From JAFAQB01 sp045808425 (GTDB lineage: Archaea; Thermoproteota; Nitrososphaeria; Nitrososphaerales; Nitrososphaeraceae), in contig JBJMFM010000351.1 in assembly GCA_045808425.1 (NCBI GenBank), positions 1 to 64,000 on the forward strand: a DNA stretch of 64,000 bases. Direction: 5' to 3'. Position 1 is the stretch's first letter. Every line of letters begins with the position of its first letter. Positions 47,464-55,625 of this stretch are shown piece after piece. Position numbers and translations under genes: made by a program. The notes below the pieces were generated by a model. That model had not been told where the DNA came from. It saw only the letters and a list, made by a program, of their open reading frames with translations, and did not search any database.

Positions 47464-47508
47464 ACCTCATCCCTCAGGGGTTCGTGGGTTCAAATCCCAC
47501 CTCCCGCA

Positions 47509-48043
47509 CTATGTTCAACTTCTTAGCACTGTCTAACAGTAAATATCTTCTCTAGGTAAACAATATTACCCACTTTAGCGTAGCAATATGCGGAACCGCA
47601 ATTTGATCACCATGTCAGCCTCTAAAAAAGCTTATGTAGAATGTACTTTTGTTAATGGCATCATAAAGACTTTTGATAACTTCAGATTGCTATAGATCGA
47701 TATCATTACCATATCAATATTAAAAGCAAAAGTTTGCTATTTTTTCTGCATATCGAGTACCAGTAGCGGGATATAACCTGTATAGAGACATACTCGAAAG
47801 CTTTGTCACTGAGATGAATCGTTACAGCAAAAAAGGATATAAAAAAGGATAGTTTATTTTAGGTAATAAAGACAATGTAGGATTATCAAGATTAATAGGA
47901 GAATAGCAGCTAGGTGGTGTAGAAAAGCCTCATTATTTTACTTTATGCTTGCAAATCATTAGCTCCCACTCTAGATATGTTGTTTGGAATGAGAACTTAC
48001 GCCATTACTAAAATACATGCCATGCTTTTCGGTGATATCTATA
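47509..48043. other. Intergenic stretch after tRNA-Leu
   Basis: There is no supported gene. A short direct repeat (AAAAAAGGATA twice, near 47829-47851) lies within AT-rich DNA. An in-frame ATG of the next gene at 48017 falls in its end. Confidence 0.4.
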
Positions 48044-48712
48044 ATGAACAGTAAAAACAACAATAATCGTTTGCTTATAGCCTTTGACATGGATGGCACA
48101 CTTATTGATGGAAGAGTGGTCTTTGCTGTGGCAGACAGATTCAAGTTGTCAGACAAAGTCAGAGAGATTCAAAGAAACCGTACCTTGTACGGGTATGAGC
48201 AGAGTAGAAATATAGCACGCTTGTTCACAGGGATCTCTGCTGATGACATAACTAAAGCAATCGAAAGCATAAGCCTAATGAAAAATTGCGAGAAAGTTGT
48301 CCGAGAACTGAAAGAGCAAGGACATGTACTCGGAATAATAAGCGACAGTTATGATATAGCAGCCAATTACATAGCAGAGAAATTAAACTTTGACTTTTGT
48401 GAAGCTAATATGCTAGAGTTAGATGGGAATAGAAAATTGACAGGTAATATCAATATGCCATTGGGTTGGCAGAAAATTGGATGTTATTGCAACATTTCGG
48501 TTTGTAAAAGATATTTTCTAGAGAAGAATGTACAAAGATTTCAAATTGGTTCAGGATGTACCGTGGCAATTGGAGATACCAAATCTGACTTGTGCATGAT
48601 AGAGAAGGCAGAAATTGGAATTGCATTCATGCCAAAACATAGAATACTCGAGGAAAGAGCAAACTTTTCAATAAAAGAGCCAGATTTTGCTAATCTTCGG
48701 CAATTCATCTAA
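48044..48712 (+). CDS. HAD-superfamily phosphatase, phosphoserine-phosphatase-like
   Basis: The protein of about 222 residues has the HAD motif I FDMDGTLID near the N-terminus, motif II ISDSYD and motif III/IV GDTKSDLCMIEKAEIGIAF. The overall plan resembles SerB-like phosphoserine phosphatases. HAD phosphatases hydrolyse small phosphate esters through an aspartyl-phosphate. The C2-like segment (GCYCNISVCKRYFLEK) contains three Cys close together, which is unusual. An ATG nine codons upstream is possible, but a GGTGAT Shine-Dalgarno-like site sits just before the ATG at 48044. The neighbours are two tRNA genes. Confidence 0.78.
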   Translation: MNSKNNNNRLLIAFDMDGTLIDGRVVFAVADRFKLSDKVREIQRNRTLYGYEQSRNIARLFTGISADDITKAIESISLMKNCEKVVRELKEQGHVLGIISDSYDIAANYIAEKLNFDFCEANMLELDGNRKLTGNINMPLGWQKIGCYCNISVCKRYFLEKNVQRFQIGSGCTVAIGDTKSDLCMIEKAEIGIAFMPKHRILEERANFSIKEPDFANLRQFI

Positions 48713-48910
48713 AAGGTTCGTTATGTCTGTTGTCATTGAAAGTATATTTCAAGCCTCACTTGCACACTCTGTTTTCATTTACAGTTAATAATATATCGTG
48801 AATTATATTGTGAATTACCAATAATGAAATGTTCTACTGCATAGGCCACAACTACTCTCAATTTTTGGCACAGGCTCGGCGATGTTAATAGATTCCCAGC
48901 AGCTGTAAAA

Positions 48911-48920
48911 GAGATATATT
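48911..48920 (+). promoter_or_regulatory. TATA box of the initiator tRNA gene
   Basis: GAGATATATT is centred 27 bases before the first base of the initiator tRNA, matching an archaeal promoter with transcription starting near the tRNA 5' end. Confidence 0.6.
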
Positions 48921-48961
48921 CCCCTTGTACAAACATGCTGACAGCGGGGTGGGGAAGCCAG

Positions 48962-48980
48962 ATCTCTATATTGAGGCGAG
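48962..48980 (+). other. Initiator tRNA intron 1 (D loop)
   Basis: This is a 19-base intron with bulges AG|A and AG|G. The central helix is exon AGCC with intron GGCG (three pairs plus an A/G mismatch), and CTC/GAG closes the intron. Removal gives the D loop ending GCCAG|GTAATCCC. Confidence 0.8.
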
Positions 48981-49015
48981 GTAATCCCGGCGGGCTCATA
49001 ACCCGCAGAGCGGTT

Positions 49016-49045
49016 TCCATGACTAAGCAAAGGTTATGGCCGTAG
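49016..49045 (+). other. Initiator tRNA intron 2 (T stem, 52/53)
   Basis: This is a 30-base intron with the central helix exon GCGG and intron CCGT (one G-T pair), bulges TT|T and AG|G, and inner helix CCAT/ATGG. Removal joins GGTT to G-TTCAAAT-CAACC. Confidence 0.88.
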
Positions 49046-49165
49046 GTTCAAATCAACCCCCCGCTATCACCATCATAAAGACATGTATTGCAGCGGTACT
49101 TATTGCGATAAGCGCTGATTCCTTGGTGCCGTTCCAAAAGATTTTTTCTATGCCCTGCTCGGTTA

Positions 49166-50551
49166 TTATACACACAGCTTTGTATTACATGAAGAATAAA
49201 ACCATTTTGAAAAAAGTTCTGGTTGCACACTTGTCTGTAATAACGCCTTTTCCATACCATATCTTTGGATCGGTTTGGTTAGATGTCTATGTGCTTTTGG
49301 AGTTGGGACATATAGTCCTCTCGAAATATTTCTGTTTTGAATAGAACAATTTTTCTTAATAACTCTATCTTTAAAACCACATTTCTCGCATTGAAATCCT
49401 TTGTTTCTTCCTTCTGATTTCATTCGTTTTCCACAACATTTGCATAACGGATTAAAAAAGCTGTATCTTTCACTAAGTCTTAGTAGCAAGATATACTCTA
49501 TATTTAGGATTTTTGGAAAGTTTGAGGTCGAGCTTCTTACGCTACAGCCAATTTCCATAATGTCACCTAATTCTAACTTTGAAGCGAGATCTGTCAGCCC
49601 TGTCGGCTCGTATACCGCCGCCGGGCAAGTAATGCCATTTCGATCCTCGACCTCAAATAGAACGTGACCTCCAGGGATCACGTGTGGTTTTTTACTGACT
49701 TTACCCAGAATATAGCCTGCACTAAATGCTTTTACTTCTTCTAATTTCAATGGATTATGCAAATGCATATTTGTCCCTTGGTTAGAACGAAAAATCATGT
49801 AACCATCTAGATCTTCTTCTATTTGCAATCTTTCTAGTGACCAAACTACGACATCGGGACTTTCTCCCCTTATGCCACAAAAGACAGGGTCAGGCCCGTG
49901 GGGAGTGATCAGGACGCGTCTATTCTTTTCATCGTAGTTGTTAAAGGTATTTGGGAATGTGTACTTGCTATACTCTATTACTCTTGATGCATCCACGACT
50001 CTATTGGTTCCGCAATTCTCTAATTTCCTGTAGGCTATTACCTCAAAGGTATGGTCACCAAGTAATAAAGATCCAATTGCTGCTAATGAACCAATTAAAC
50101 CTTGACCATTGCCGAAAGTGAAATACTGTATGCATTGTTGTCTTGCGATCTTTTCTGCTTGGTATGTGCTTACAATATCGAACAATGCAATTCTGCTGAG
50201 GTCTTTCAGAGCATTTGGCACTTGTTCTCCTATGAGGAAAGCAACGCCGGGATTCGCACCTGAGCCTATTTCAGACTCGTCCTCAATAGCTCGTTTTACA
50301 TACTCAACTATCCTTTCATGGGTCTTTGTCTTTATTCTTAGACAAATTGCACCATTTCCGCGTGTCTTCCAAGGCACGTTTGGATTTAGTCTAATTAGCA
50401 ATGGATAATCAATAAACCGCACCTCTAGCTTTGACAAATAGTTTGCAATCCTAAATGCGAGGTGTGTAGTGCATCTGCGTCTCTGTGAATCAGTGTCATC
50501 AAATCCTATATGTAGAATATCAGAAGAATCGTTCTTGGCAGTTGTCACCAT
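49166..50551 (-). CDS. tiaS: tRNA(Ile2) 2-agmatinylcytidine synthetase
   Basis: The 461-residue TiaS begins ILHIGFDDTDSQRRRCTTHLAFRIA, the kinase-like domain with FDDTDS. It has a ferredoxin-like middle, an OB-fold domain (KKPHVIPGGHVLFEVED) and a C-terminal zinc ribbon with two CxxC pairs (CKCCGKRM, CEKCGFKD). It attaches agmatine to C34 of the tRNA-Ile with anticodon CAU, so that it reads AUA; the enzyme must avoid Met tRNAs that also carry CAU. The initiator tRNA gene lies 99 bases from its 3' end on the opposite strand (convergent). All domains are present; the C-terminal about 60 residues after the ribbon are variable. Confidence 0.94.
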   Translation of the reverse strand: MVTTAKNDSSDILHIGFDDTDSQRRRCTTHLAFRIANYLSKLEVRFIDYPLLIRLNPNVPWKTRGNGAICLRIKTKTHERIVEYVKRAIEDESEIGSGANPGVAFLIGEQVPNALKDLSRIALFDIVSTYQAEKIARQQCIQYFTFGNGQGLIGSLAAIGSLLLGDHTFEVIAYRKLENCGTNRVVDASRVIEYSKYTFPNTFNNYDEKNRRVLITPHGPDPVFCGIRGESPDVVVWSLERLQIEEDLDGYMIFRSNQGTNMHLHNPLKLEEVKAFSAGYILGKVSKKPHVIPGGHVLFEVEDRNGITCPAAVYEPTGLTDLASKLELGDIMEIGCSVRSSTSNFPKILNIEYILLLRLSERYSFFNPLCKCCGKRMKSEGRNKGFQCEKCGFKDRVIKKNCSIQNRNISRGLYVPTPKAHRHLTKPIQRYGMEKALLQTSVQPELFSKWFYSSCNTKLCV

Positions 50552-50613
50552 GTTATTTAAAGAAAAATAATCATCTTGTTGTAAATATAGTTATAACTAT
50601 GTGAGGGGATATT

Positions 50614-50856
50614 TTGACAAAAATTTATAACTTGTATGGTATTGATAGGGCGAAACCGTATAGTAGTTTTTTGAAAACCTACTTATCTGATGAAACTTAT
50701 CAATACTTGATGACAACAAAAGATAAGAAAACTTCTTCTTCATCTACTGGAATCAAATGCGAAGTATGTGGAATAATTTTCACAACAGAACAGGACAAGG
50801 AACAGCATAAGAAATTAGAACACAAGGAACATCAGAGACCGACTGGAGTGAGTTAG
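50614..50856 (+). CDS. Small C2H2 zinc-finger protein, 80 residues
   Basis: A single classical finger C49-x2-C52-x12-H65-x4-H70 (CEVCGIIFTTEQ, then H and H) follows an N-terminal part of about 45 residues (IYNLYGIDRAKPYSSFLKTYLSDETY) and a Ser-rich linker. Such small C2H2 proteins are found widely in Thaumarchaeota and may be DNA-binding regulators, but the target is unknown. The start is TTG (no upstream ATG in frame). It is divergent from tiaS by only 62 bases. Compare the interrupted C2H2 gene at 16804. Confidence 0.82.
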   Translation: MTKIYNLYGIDRAKPYSSFLKTYLSDETYQYLMTTKDKKTSSSSTGIKCEVCGIIFTTEQDKEQHKKLEHKEHQRPTGVS

Positions 50857-51026
50857 TTGTTATATAAAGTAAGTAAATAAATAATGCTTCTAAATTGAAA
50901 TACGCTCTTTATAACTAAGTATTTTATGTTCATTCCTGGTGTTATCATATATTTTTATACGCCCAGACTTCTACAATACATAAACAAATTTAATTATGTA
51001 TCAGAATACATAGAATTATACATAAT

Positions 51027-51371
51027 ATGAATAGTAAGTCTATACAGGAAATTGATTTTGAAAAACGAAACGGTCTGCTACCTGTAATAGTTCAAGACCG
51101 CAAAACAAGAGACATTCTCATGTTAGCATATGTCAACAAGGAAGCGCTCAATCATACCATTAAAACCGGAAATGCTCATTTTTGGAGCACTTCCCGTAAT
51201 AAATTATGGATGAAAGGAGAAGACTCGGGGAATGTACACTTTGTCAAAGAGATATTAATTGACTGTGACTGTGATGCTGTAATATATATAGTAGATACAT
51301 ATGCAAACTCATGTCACACAGGTTTCAGATCATGTTTTCACAATATACTGGAAAAAGAAAATAAAAATTGA
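51027..51371 (+). CDS. hisI: Phosphoribosyl-AMP cyclohydrolase
   Basis: The 114-residue protein has the HisI signature: MLAYVNKEAL, HFWSTSRNKLWMKGEDSGN, the metal-binding DCDCDA with C80, and C96/H97 with C103 in NSCHTGFRSCF. It opens the adenine ring of phosphoribosyl-AMP in histidine synthesis, using zinc and magnesium. The usual WHKGE has Met in place of His here (WMKGE). Other his genes are absent from the window, so it is a detached member. A TATA-like TTTAATTATG (50989-50998) is about 33 bases before the ATG. Confidence 0.93.
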   Translation: MNSKSIQEIDFEKRNGLLPVIVQDRKTRDILMLAYVNKEALNHTIKTGNAHFWSTSRNKLWMKGEDSGNVHFVKEILIDCDCDAVIYIVDTYANSCHTGFRSCFHNILEKENKN

Positions 51372-51535
51372 GATAATTTGTCAAGATACTGATAAAGTTT
51401 TCTATTTGACAGGAAATAATTTAGAGTACATGTTAAGCATTTATCACACAATTTAACAATAAAGTTTAGTAATACTAAAATTGTGCTTAGCGAACCTTAT
51501 TTATAATGGACATAGGATAGGTGATAGTTACAATA

Positions 51536-52762
51536 ATGGGTAATATACAATCACTCAAGTGTAGGGAATGCAGTGCTGAATATGAACCTCAATTTGTATA
51601 TGTATGTGAGGAGTGTTTTGGTCCTCTTGACGTCATTTATAACCTTCCTTCTAATATAAAAAAGAATACTTTTACATCTAGGCAAGAGAAAACCTATTGG
51701 AGGTATTTTGAACTTCTTCCAGTTACTCATAAGAGTAATATCGTAAATCTGAATGCAGGTTTTACTCCTTTACAATATGCTGATAGACTTGGTAAAGAAA
51801 TAGGAGGACTGAAAAACCTATTTATTAAGAATGATTCTGTAAATCCCACATTTTCATTTAAGGACAGGCCTGCGGGAGTAGCTGTTTCAAAAGCTAGAGA
51901 AATGGGATTAAAAGCTGTAGGGTGTGCATCTACAGGCAATCTTGCTTCTGCAACAGCAGCTCATGCTGGAAAAGCAAAACTACCGTGCTATATTTTCGCT
52001 CCATCTGATATAGAACACGTGAAGATTGCTCAGGCGTTATCATATGGTGCTGAATTTGTTGCGGTAGAGGGGACCTACGATGATGCCAATAGAGTTGCCT
52101 CAATAATTGGCGACTCCAAAGGTATTGGTGTTGTGAATATCAATATGCGACCTTATTATGTAGAAGGTTCAAAGACACTTGCTTATGAAGTAGCTGAGCA
52201 AATGAATTGGCAAGTTCCTGACAATCTGATAATCCCAGTTGGAAGCGGAGCAATGTTAAATGCAATTTGCAAAGGATTTGAAGAATTGCATAAACTTGGA
52301 TTTATCGATAGCGTAAGAAATCTGAGGATCACTGCAGCACAACCTCACGGATGCTCCCCAGTAGTAGATGCTTTCAAGAGAAAAAGTGATAATGTTATTC
52401 CAGTTGAAAGACCTGAAACAATTGCGAAAAGCCTTGCAATAGGTGATCCAGGAGATGGATCATATGTATTGAAAAAATTGAAGCAATATAATGGAATTGC
52501 AGAAGAGGCTACGGATGAAGAAATTGTCGATGGAATATTAACACTTGCCAAGACGGAAGGTATATTTACGGAACCTGCTGGTGGAGTCTCAGTAGCTGTT
52601 CTTCGGAAGTTAATCGAAGACGGCAAAATTGATAATGATGAGACAACAGTTTGTTATATTACGGGTAATGGGCTGAAGGCTACAGAAGCAATTATAGACA
52701 TGCTTCCTAAACTTAATGTTGTAAAACCAGATGCACAGGTAGTTTCAGCCATGATTAGATAG
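51536..52762 (+). CDS. thrC: Threonine synthase
   Basis: The protein of about 408 residues is PLP-dependent. The N-terminal zinc-ribbon-like cysteines (CRECSAEYEP, CEECFGPLDV) are typical of archaeal threonine synthases. The PLP lysine is in PTFSFKDRPAG (K109 from this start), with STGNLASATAAHAGK and the phosphate loop IPVGSGAMLNAI. It converts O-phosphohomoserine to threonine. A GTG five codons upstream is possible, but TATA box TTATTTATAAT at 51497-51507 predicts the transcript to begin near 51527, supporting the ATG at 51536. The MoaD-MoeB fusion gene follows 48 bases later on the same strand. Confidence 0.95.
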   Translation: MGNIQSLKCRECSAEYEPQFVYVCEECFGPLDVIYNLPSNIKKNTFTSRQEKTYWRYFELLPVTHKSNIVNLNAGFTPLQYADRLGKEIGGLKNLFIKNDSVNPTFSFKDRPAGVAVSKAREMGLKAVGCASTGNLASATAAHAGKAKLPCYIFAPSDIEHVKIAQALSYGAEFVAVEGTYDDANRVASIIGDSKGIGVVNINMRPYYVEGSKTLAYEVAEQMNWQVPDNLIIPVGSGAMLNAICKGFEELHKLGFIDSVRNLRITAAQPHGCSPVVDAFKRKSDNVIPVERPETIAKSLAIGDPGDGSYVLKKLKQYNGIAEEATDEEIVDGILTLAKTEGIFTEPAGGVSVAVLRKLIEDGKIDNDETTVCYITGNGLKATEAIIDMLPKLNVVKPDAQVVSAMIR

Positions 52763-52810
52763 GTATAGGTGTGTGTATATAATAGATATGGAGGATAAAT
52801 AAAAATAAAA

Positions 52811-54160
52811 ATGGCCAAAGTTGAATTCACAATTCCATCAGTATTAAACAAAGGTGCAGGAGAAAAAAAGGTCTCCTTGGAAGCCAAAAACTTAGATGAT
52901 GCATTTACAAAACTTTCTGAACAGATGGGAGATGATTTTAAGAGGAGAGTATTTGATCTCAATGGCAAACCGCGTGCTCTCATCAACATTTACATCAACG
53001 GTAAAAATATGCGCTTTAAGAATGAAGGGATGTCAACATCGCTTACAGAAGGTGATTCTGTATATATATTGCCAGCCGTTGCAGGTGGAGCGGATCTAAC
53101 AGCTGACGATTTCCAACGTTATTCTAGGCAGATAATGCTTGAAGAAATAGGATTTACGGGAATGGAAAAACTTCGTAATGCTAAGGTCTGCGTAGTCGGT
53201 GTAGGTGGAATTGGGAATCCCATTGTGACGCAACTAACCGCAATGGGCATCGCTAAACTAAAAATAGTAGATAGAGATGTTGTGGAGATCTCAAATTTAC
53301 ACAGACAGCATCTTTATTCGGAGAAAGATATTGGTAAGGTAAAGGTCGAAGTGGCAGCAGAACGTCTAAGAGCATTAAATCCAGCAGTTGAGATAGAACC
53401 TGCTCCCCTTTCTGTGACCAAATATACAGCTGAAAACATTATCGCAGGATTCGATATTGTTATTGATGCACTGGATAGCATCGATGCTAGATATGCTCTA
53501 AATGATGCCTGTATTAAATTCAATATCCCTTTCATATACGGAGGAGCACTAGGAATGATGGGTTCGATATGCACTATACTGCCCAATAAATCTGCATGTT
53601 TACGTTGTGTATTTCCTGCATTGTCTGAGGATGATATGCCAACTTGCAGCACAGAAGGGGTACATCCTTCGCTATTGTATCTAGTAGGTGGTATTCAAGT
53701 ATCAGAAGCAGTCAAGATTATCATGGGCCGTCAACCAACACTTGAAAATAAGCTGCTCTACATAGACTTAAATGAACTTTCATTTGACAAGATACAGGTC
53801 TTTAGACAAAAAGAATGTCCTTCATGTGGAACACAGAAGGAGAGAAATGAAGAAAAGATTATAGTACAGCAGCTAATTATAGAAGAGCTTTGTGGAAGAG
53901 ACAACGGTAAGAGAACATATACCGTTACTCCATCAGAGCTGTTGCCCTCACCAATTAGCCTAGTAGGAATAGCAAAGAATGCAGAATTATCGGGATACCA
54001 TGTTAAAACTAAAGGTGATCTGGGAATAACTGCAATAAGTAACAAATCGGGGAAGCTATCTGTTAGTTTTCTGTCAAGCGGTGCTGCTACAATAGTCGGT
54101 GCAAAGGACGAAGAAGATGCGGTATCTATATACAGAGACTTTACTAAGGGCATACAGTAA
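52811..54160 (+). CDS. MoaD-like ubiquitin-fold domain fused to MoeB/ThiF/E1-like adenylyltransferase
   Basis: The 449-residue protein joins two modules. Residues 1-93 form a beta-grasp MoaD/SAMP-like domain ending in the Gly-Gly (G92 G93) used for C-terminal adenylation, but here followed directly by ADLTADDFQRYSRQIML, the start of a MoeB/UBA4 E1-like domain. This has the nucleotide loop GVGGIG (130-135), VDRDVVEISNLHRQHLY, a likely catalytic Cys in PTCSTEGV, and two CxxC zinc pairs (CLRC, CPSC). A C-terminal part of about 90 residues has no assigned role. E1-like MoeB/UbaA proteins activate MoaD/ThiS/SAMP for sulfur transfer or protein tagging. Here carrier and activator are one chain, so either the Gly-Gly is processed free or the domain is a built-in partner. 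thrC precedes it by 48 bases. Confidence 0.9.
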   Translation: MAKVEFTIPSVLNKGAGEKKVSLEAKNLDDAFTKLSEQMGDDFKRRVFDLNGKPRALINIYINGKNMRFKNEGMSTSLTEGDSVYILPAVAGGADLTADDFQRYSRQIMLEEIGFTGMEKLRNAKVCVVGVGGIGNPIVTQLTAMGIAKLKIVDRDVVEISNLHRQHLYSEKDIGKVKVEVAAERLRALNPAVEIEPAPLSVTKYTAENIIAGFDIVIDALDSIDARYALNDACIKFNIPFIYGGALGMMGSICTILPNKSACLRCVFPALSEDDMPTCSTEGVHPSLLYLVGGIQVSEAVKIIMGRQPTLENKLLYIDLNELSFDKIQVFRQKECPSCGTQKERNEEKIIVQQLIIEELCGRDNGKRTYTVTPSELLPSPISLVGIAKNAELSGYHVKTKGDLGITAISNKSGKLSVSFLSSGAATIVGAKDEEDAVSIYRDFTKGIQ

Positions 54161-54433
54161 GACAACAAAAGCGATGGCAGAAGAAACTACTGCTAAACTA
54201 TATTTAAAGCTAAAATGCAATCTTCATACGATCAAAATATTGCTCCCTCTCGAGACAGCTTAAATAAACATAGAGCCCTAGTCCACTAGCCTACATGTCA
54301 ACAACAATACCGCCCTAGGACTAATGAATAATCTTGAAAAAGCCAGCACATCACAAATAAAGCGTGTTCCAGACAAAAAGGTTTCTTCTTCGAGGTAAAT
54401 AAATAAATCCTTCATCCTAAGCTATGAATCGCA

Positions 54434-55087
54434 TTATTGCGATGTCCCACCCATTGATGATCTCCTGGAGCTACTAAACGATCCAATTGGAACATCTGGA
54501 AGGTTCTCATTTGTTCTCTGTTCAGCAACTGCGTTCGCCTCAGATAAAATCCTGTCTATGTCTTCACCACGAGCACTAAATTGAAATGATTCGCTGCCTA
54601 CACTTCCCATGTTAGTTATAACTTCATTGAAAACTCCATTTATTTCACCTAATTCTGTATCCACATCAGGCATTGCTCCAGCCAACCCCGATTTTACTCT
54701 TGTCAATGCTCCGATTGCTGGGCCGATCGACTCTACCGCATCTCCCATGCTTATTGTGGATTCCAATCTAAGATTTACCTGTTCTACTGTCATCTTTATC
54801 TGTGAGATCATCTTCGCAGTTTTTTTAGTCTGTGCTAACTCATTTGATAACATTTTACCCTTTTGTACATCATGTTTTTGCAAGCTTGAGACAACCTGAT
54901 TGAAGAGTGCATTCTCTTTATCTCTTAAATTATGTAACACTGTATCTAATTTCTGACTTTGTGCCTGAATTCTATTCCTTGCAAATTCGACTCGTGGTTT
55001 AAGGGGTTGTGGTGTTTTCACCCTTTCTTTTATCTTCTCGGAAGTAGCTGGTCTCTTCTGTTTAACCCAACTGCGGTCAAAGTTCAT
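54434..55087 (-). CDS. cdvB: CdvB-type ESCRT-III (Snf7) family cell-division protein
   Basis: The 217-residue protein is mostly helical: a basic N-terminal helix region (SWVKQKRPATSEKIKERV), then the Snf7-like core (RVEFARNRIQAQSQKLDTVLHNLRDKENALFNQVVSSL) and a further helix set to about 150. It ends in an acidic and Ser-rich tail (IDRILSEANAVAEQRT, GSFSSSRRSSMGG). This is the thaumarchaeal ESCRT-III-like CdvB pattern; CdvB filaments constrict the cell together with CdvA and the Vps4-like CdvC. The C-terminal winged-helix/MIM seen in some CdvB proteins is not obvious, so it may be one of several paralogues. cdvA and cdvC are not nearby, as usual in this group. Confidence 0.87.
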   Translation of the reverse strand: MNFDRSWVKQKRPATSEKIKERVKTPQPLKPRVEFARNRIQAQSQKLDTVLHNLRDKENALFNQVVSSLQKHDVQKGKMLSNELAQTKKTAKMISQIKMTVEQVNLRLESTISMGDAVESIGPAIGALTRVKSGLAGAMPDVDTELGEINGVFNEVITNMGSVGSESFQFSARGEDIDRILSEANAVAEQRTNENLPDVPIGSFSSSRRSSMGGTSQ

Positions 55088-55625
55088 GATTAGAAGATAA
55101 GATGGTTAAATGGACATTAAAGTGCAATGTTATAATTGCATAACTAAATAGTAATAATTTCTAAACATCTTGTATAATTTCATCAAAATATTATGATGAA
55201 ACCATCTGTTCAAATATTACACAAGTATTACATCCCATATAAAAATGATTAGCATTTTCATCTTTTTATTTTCATCTTTCCAATTATTCTTTTCATCTAA
55301 GTTGACATGACAGGAATAACGATCAAGTTACCACTATTGAATAACGGCATTATATGGTAGCATGAGCAGAATCATGAAACTCATACTTACATTAACGAAA
55401 TGAAGCATTTTCCAAATTTTAGATCGTTTTGTCAGATAAGGATGAAAAATATCCAAGCAAGAAACAATTCGAACCAATTATTATCAGTACGTTTTATTTC
55501 ACAATCTTCATTACGAGATATGAAAATAAATAAGGAGCGAAACGCATACACAAACATTATAGGTATATGGAGAATTTACACAAGCTTAAATGAAAAGACT
55601 TTAAATTTTCTATCGCAATCATTTT
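55088..55625. other. Intergenic stretch upstream of cdvB
   Basis: It has no convincing gene. An 89-residue plus-strand frame (55400-55669) has biased composition and overlaps the next gene. The direct repeats at 55255-55298 are listed separately. Confidence 0.4.
55255..55298. repeat. Three direct copies of TTTTCATCT upstream of cdvB
   Basis: Exact 9-base copies begin at 55255, 55269 and 55290, spaced 14 and 21 bases apart, about 170-210 bases upstream of the cdvB start. They could be regulator sites or chance within a T-rich tract. Confidence 0.4.

Larger units (their letters stand above)
47373..47508 (+). tRNA. tRNA-Leu (anticodon CAG) with two introns
   Basis: Acceptor GCGGGGG pairs with CTCCCGC, and A73 follows. 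The D loop AAGCCCGGTCAAC and a long variable arm (CCCT-CA-GGGG) fit class II tRNA-Leu. The anticodon stem and loop only form after removing two introns: 47406-47430 (25 bases, between positions 30 and 31) and 47438-47463 (26 bases, canonical 37/38). The mature stem is TGAGG/CCTCA with loop CTCAGAA. Both introns give good bulge-helix-bulge signals: intron 1 pairs CGTG with CACG and has bulges AGA and ATG; intron 2 pairs CTCA with TGGG and has bulges GAT and ATA, each cut after the second bulge base. The mature RNA is 85 bases; no CCA is encoded, so the Cca enzyme in this window adds it. Confidence 0.93.
48943..49066 (+). tRNA. Initiator tRNA-Met (CAT) with two non-canonical introns
   Basis: Acceptor AGCGGGG pairs with CCCCGCT, giving the A1-T72 pair of archaeal initiators. 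The anticodon arm is GCGGG-CTCATAA-CCCGC, with three G-C pairs next to the loop, also an initiator mark. The cloverleaf only works if two introns are removed: 48962-48980 (19 bases, in the D loop) and 49016-49045 (30 bases, in the T stem between positions 52 and 53). Without them the D loop is too long and the T stem does not pair; with them removed, D stem GGGA/TCCC and T stem GGTTG/CAACC form. Mature length is 75 bases, no CCA. An anticodon-loop intron is absent. aIF2-beta and Cca for the same pathway are in the window. Confidence 0.92.

Noticed and set aside
47402..47469. tRNA-Leu read as anticodon CAA or TAA with a single intron
   Set aside because: These readings put a non-T at position 33 or leave pair 31-39 unpaired; the two-intron CAG model pairs all positions and gives BHB motifs at both introns.
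48775..49344. Reading frames on both strands across the initiator tRNA (for example 48815-49030 and 49036-49344)
   Set aside because: They run through the tRNA and the end of tiaS, have no family likeness and are explained by the tRNA.
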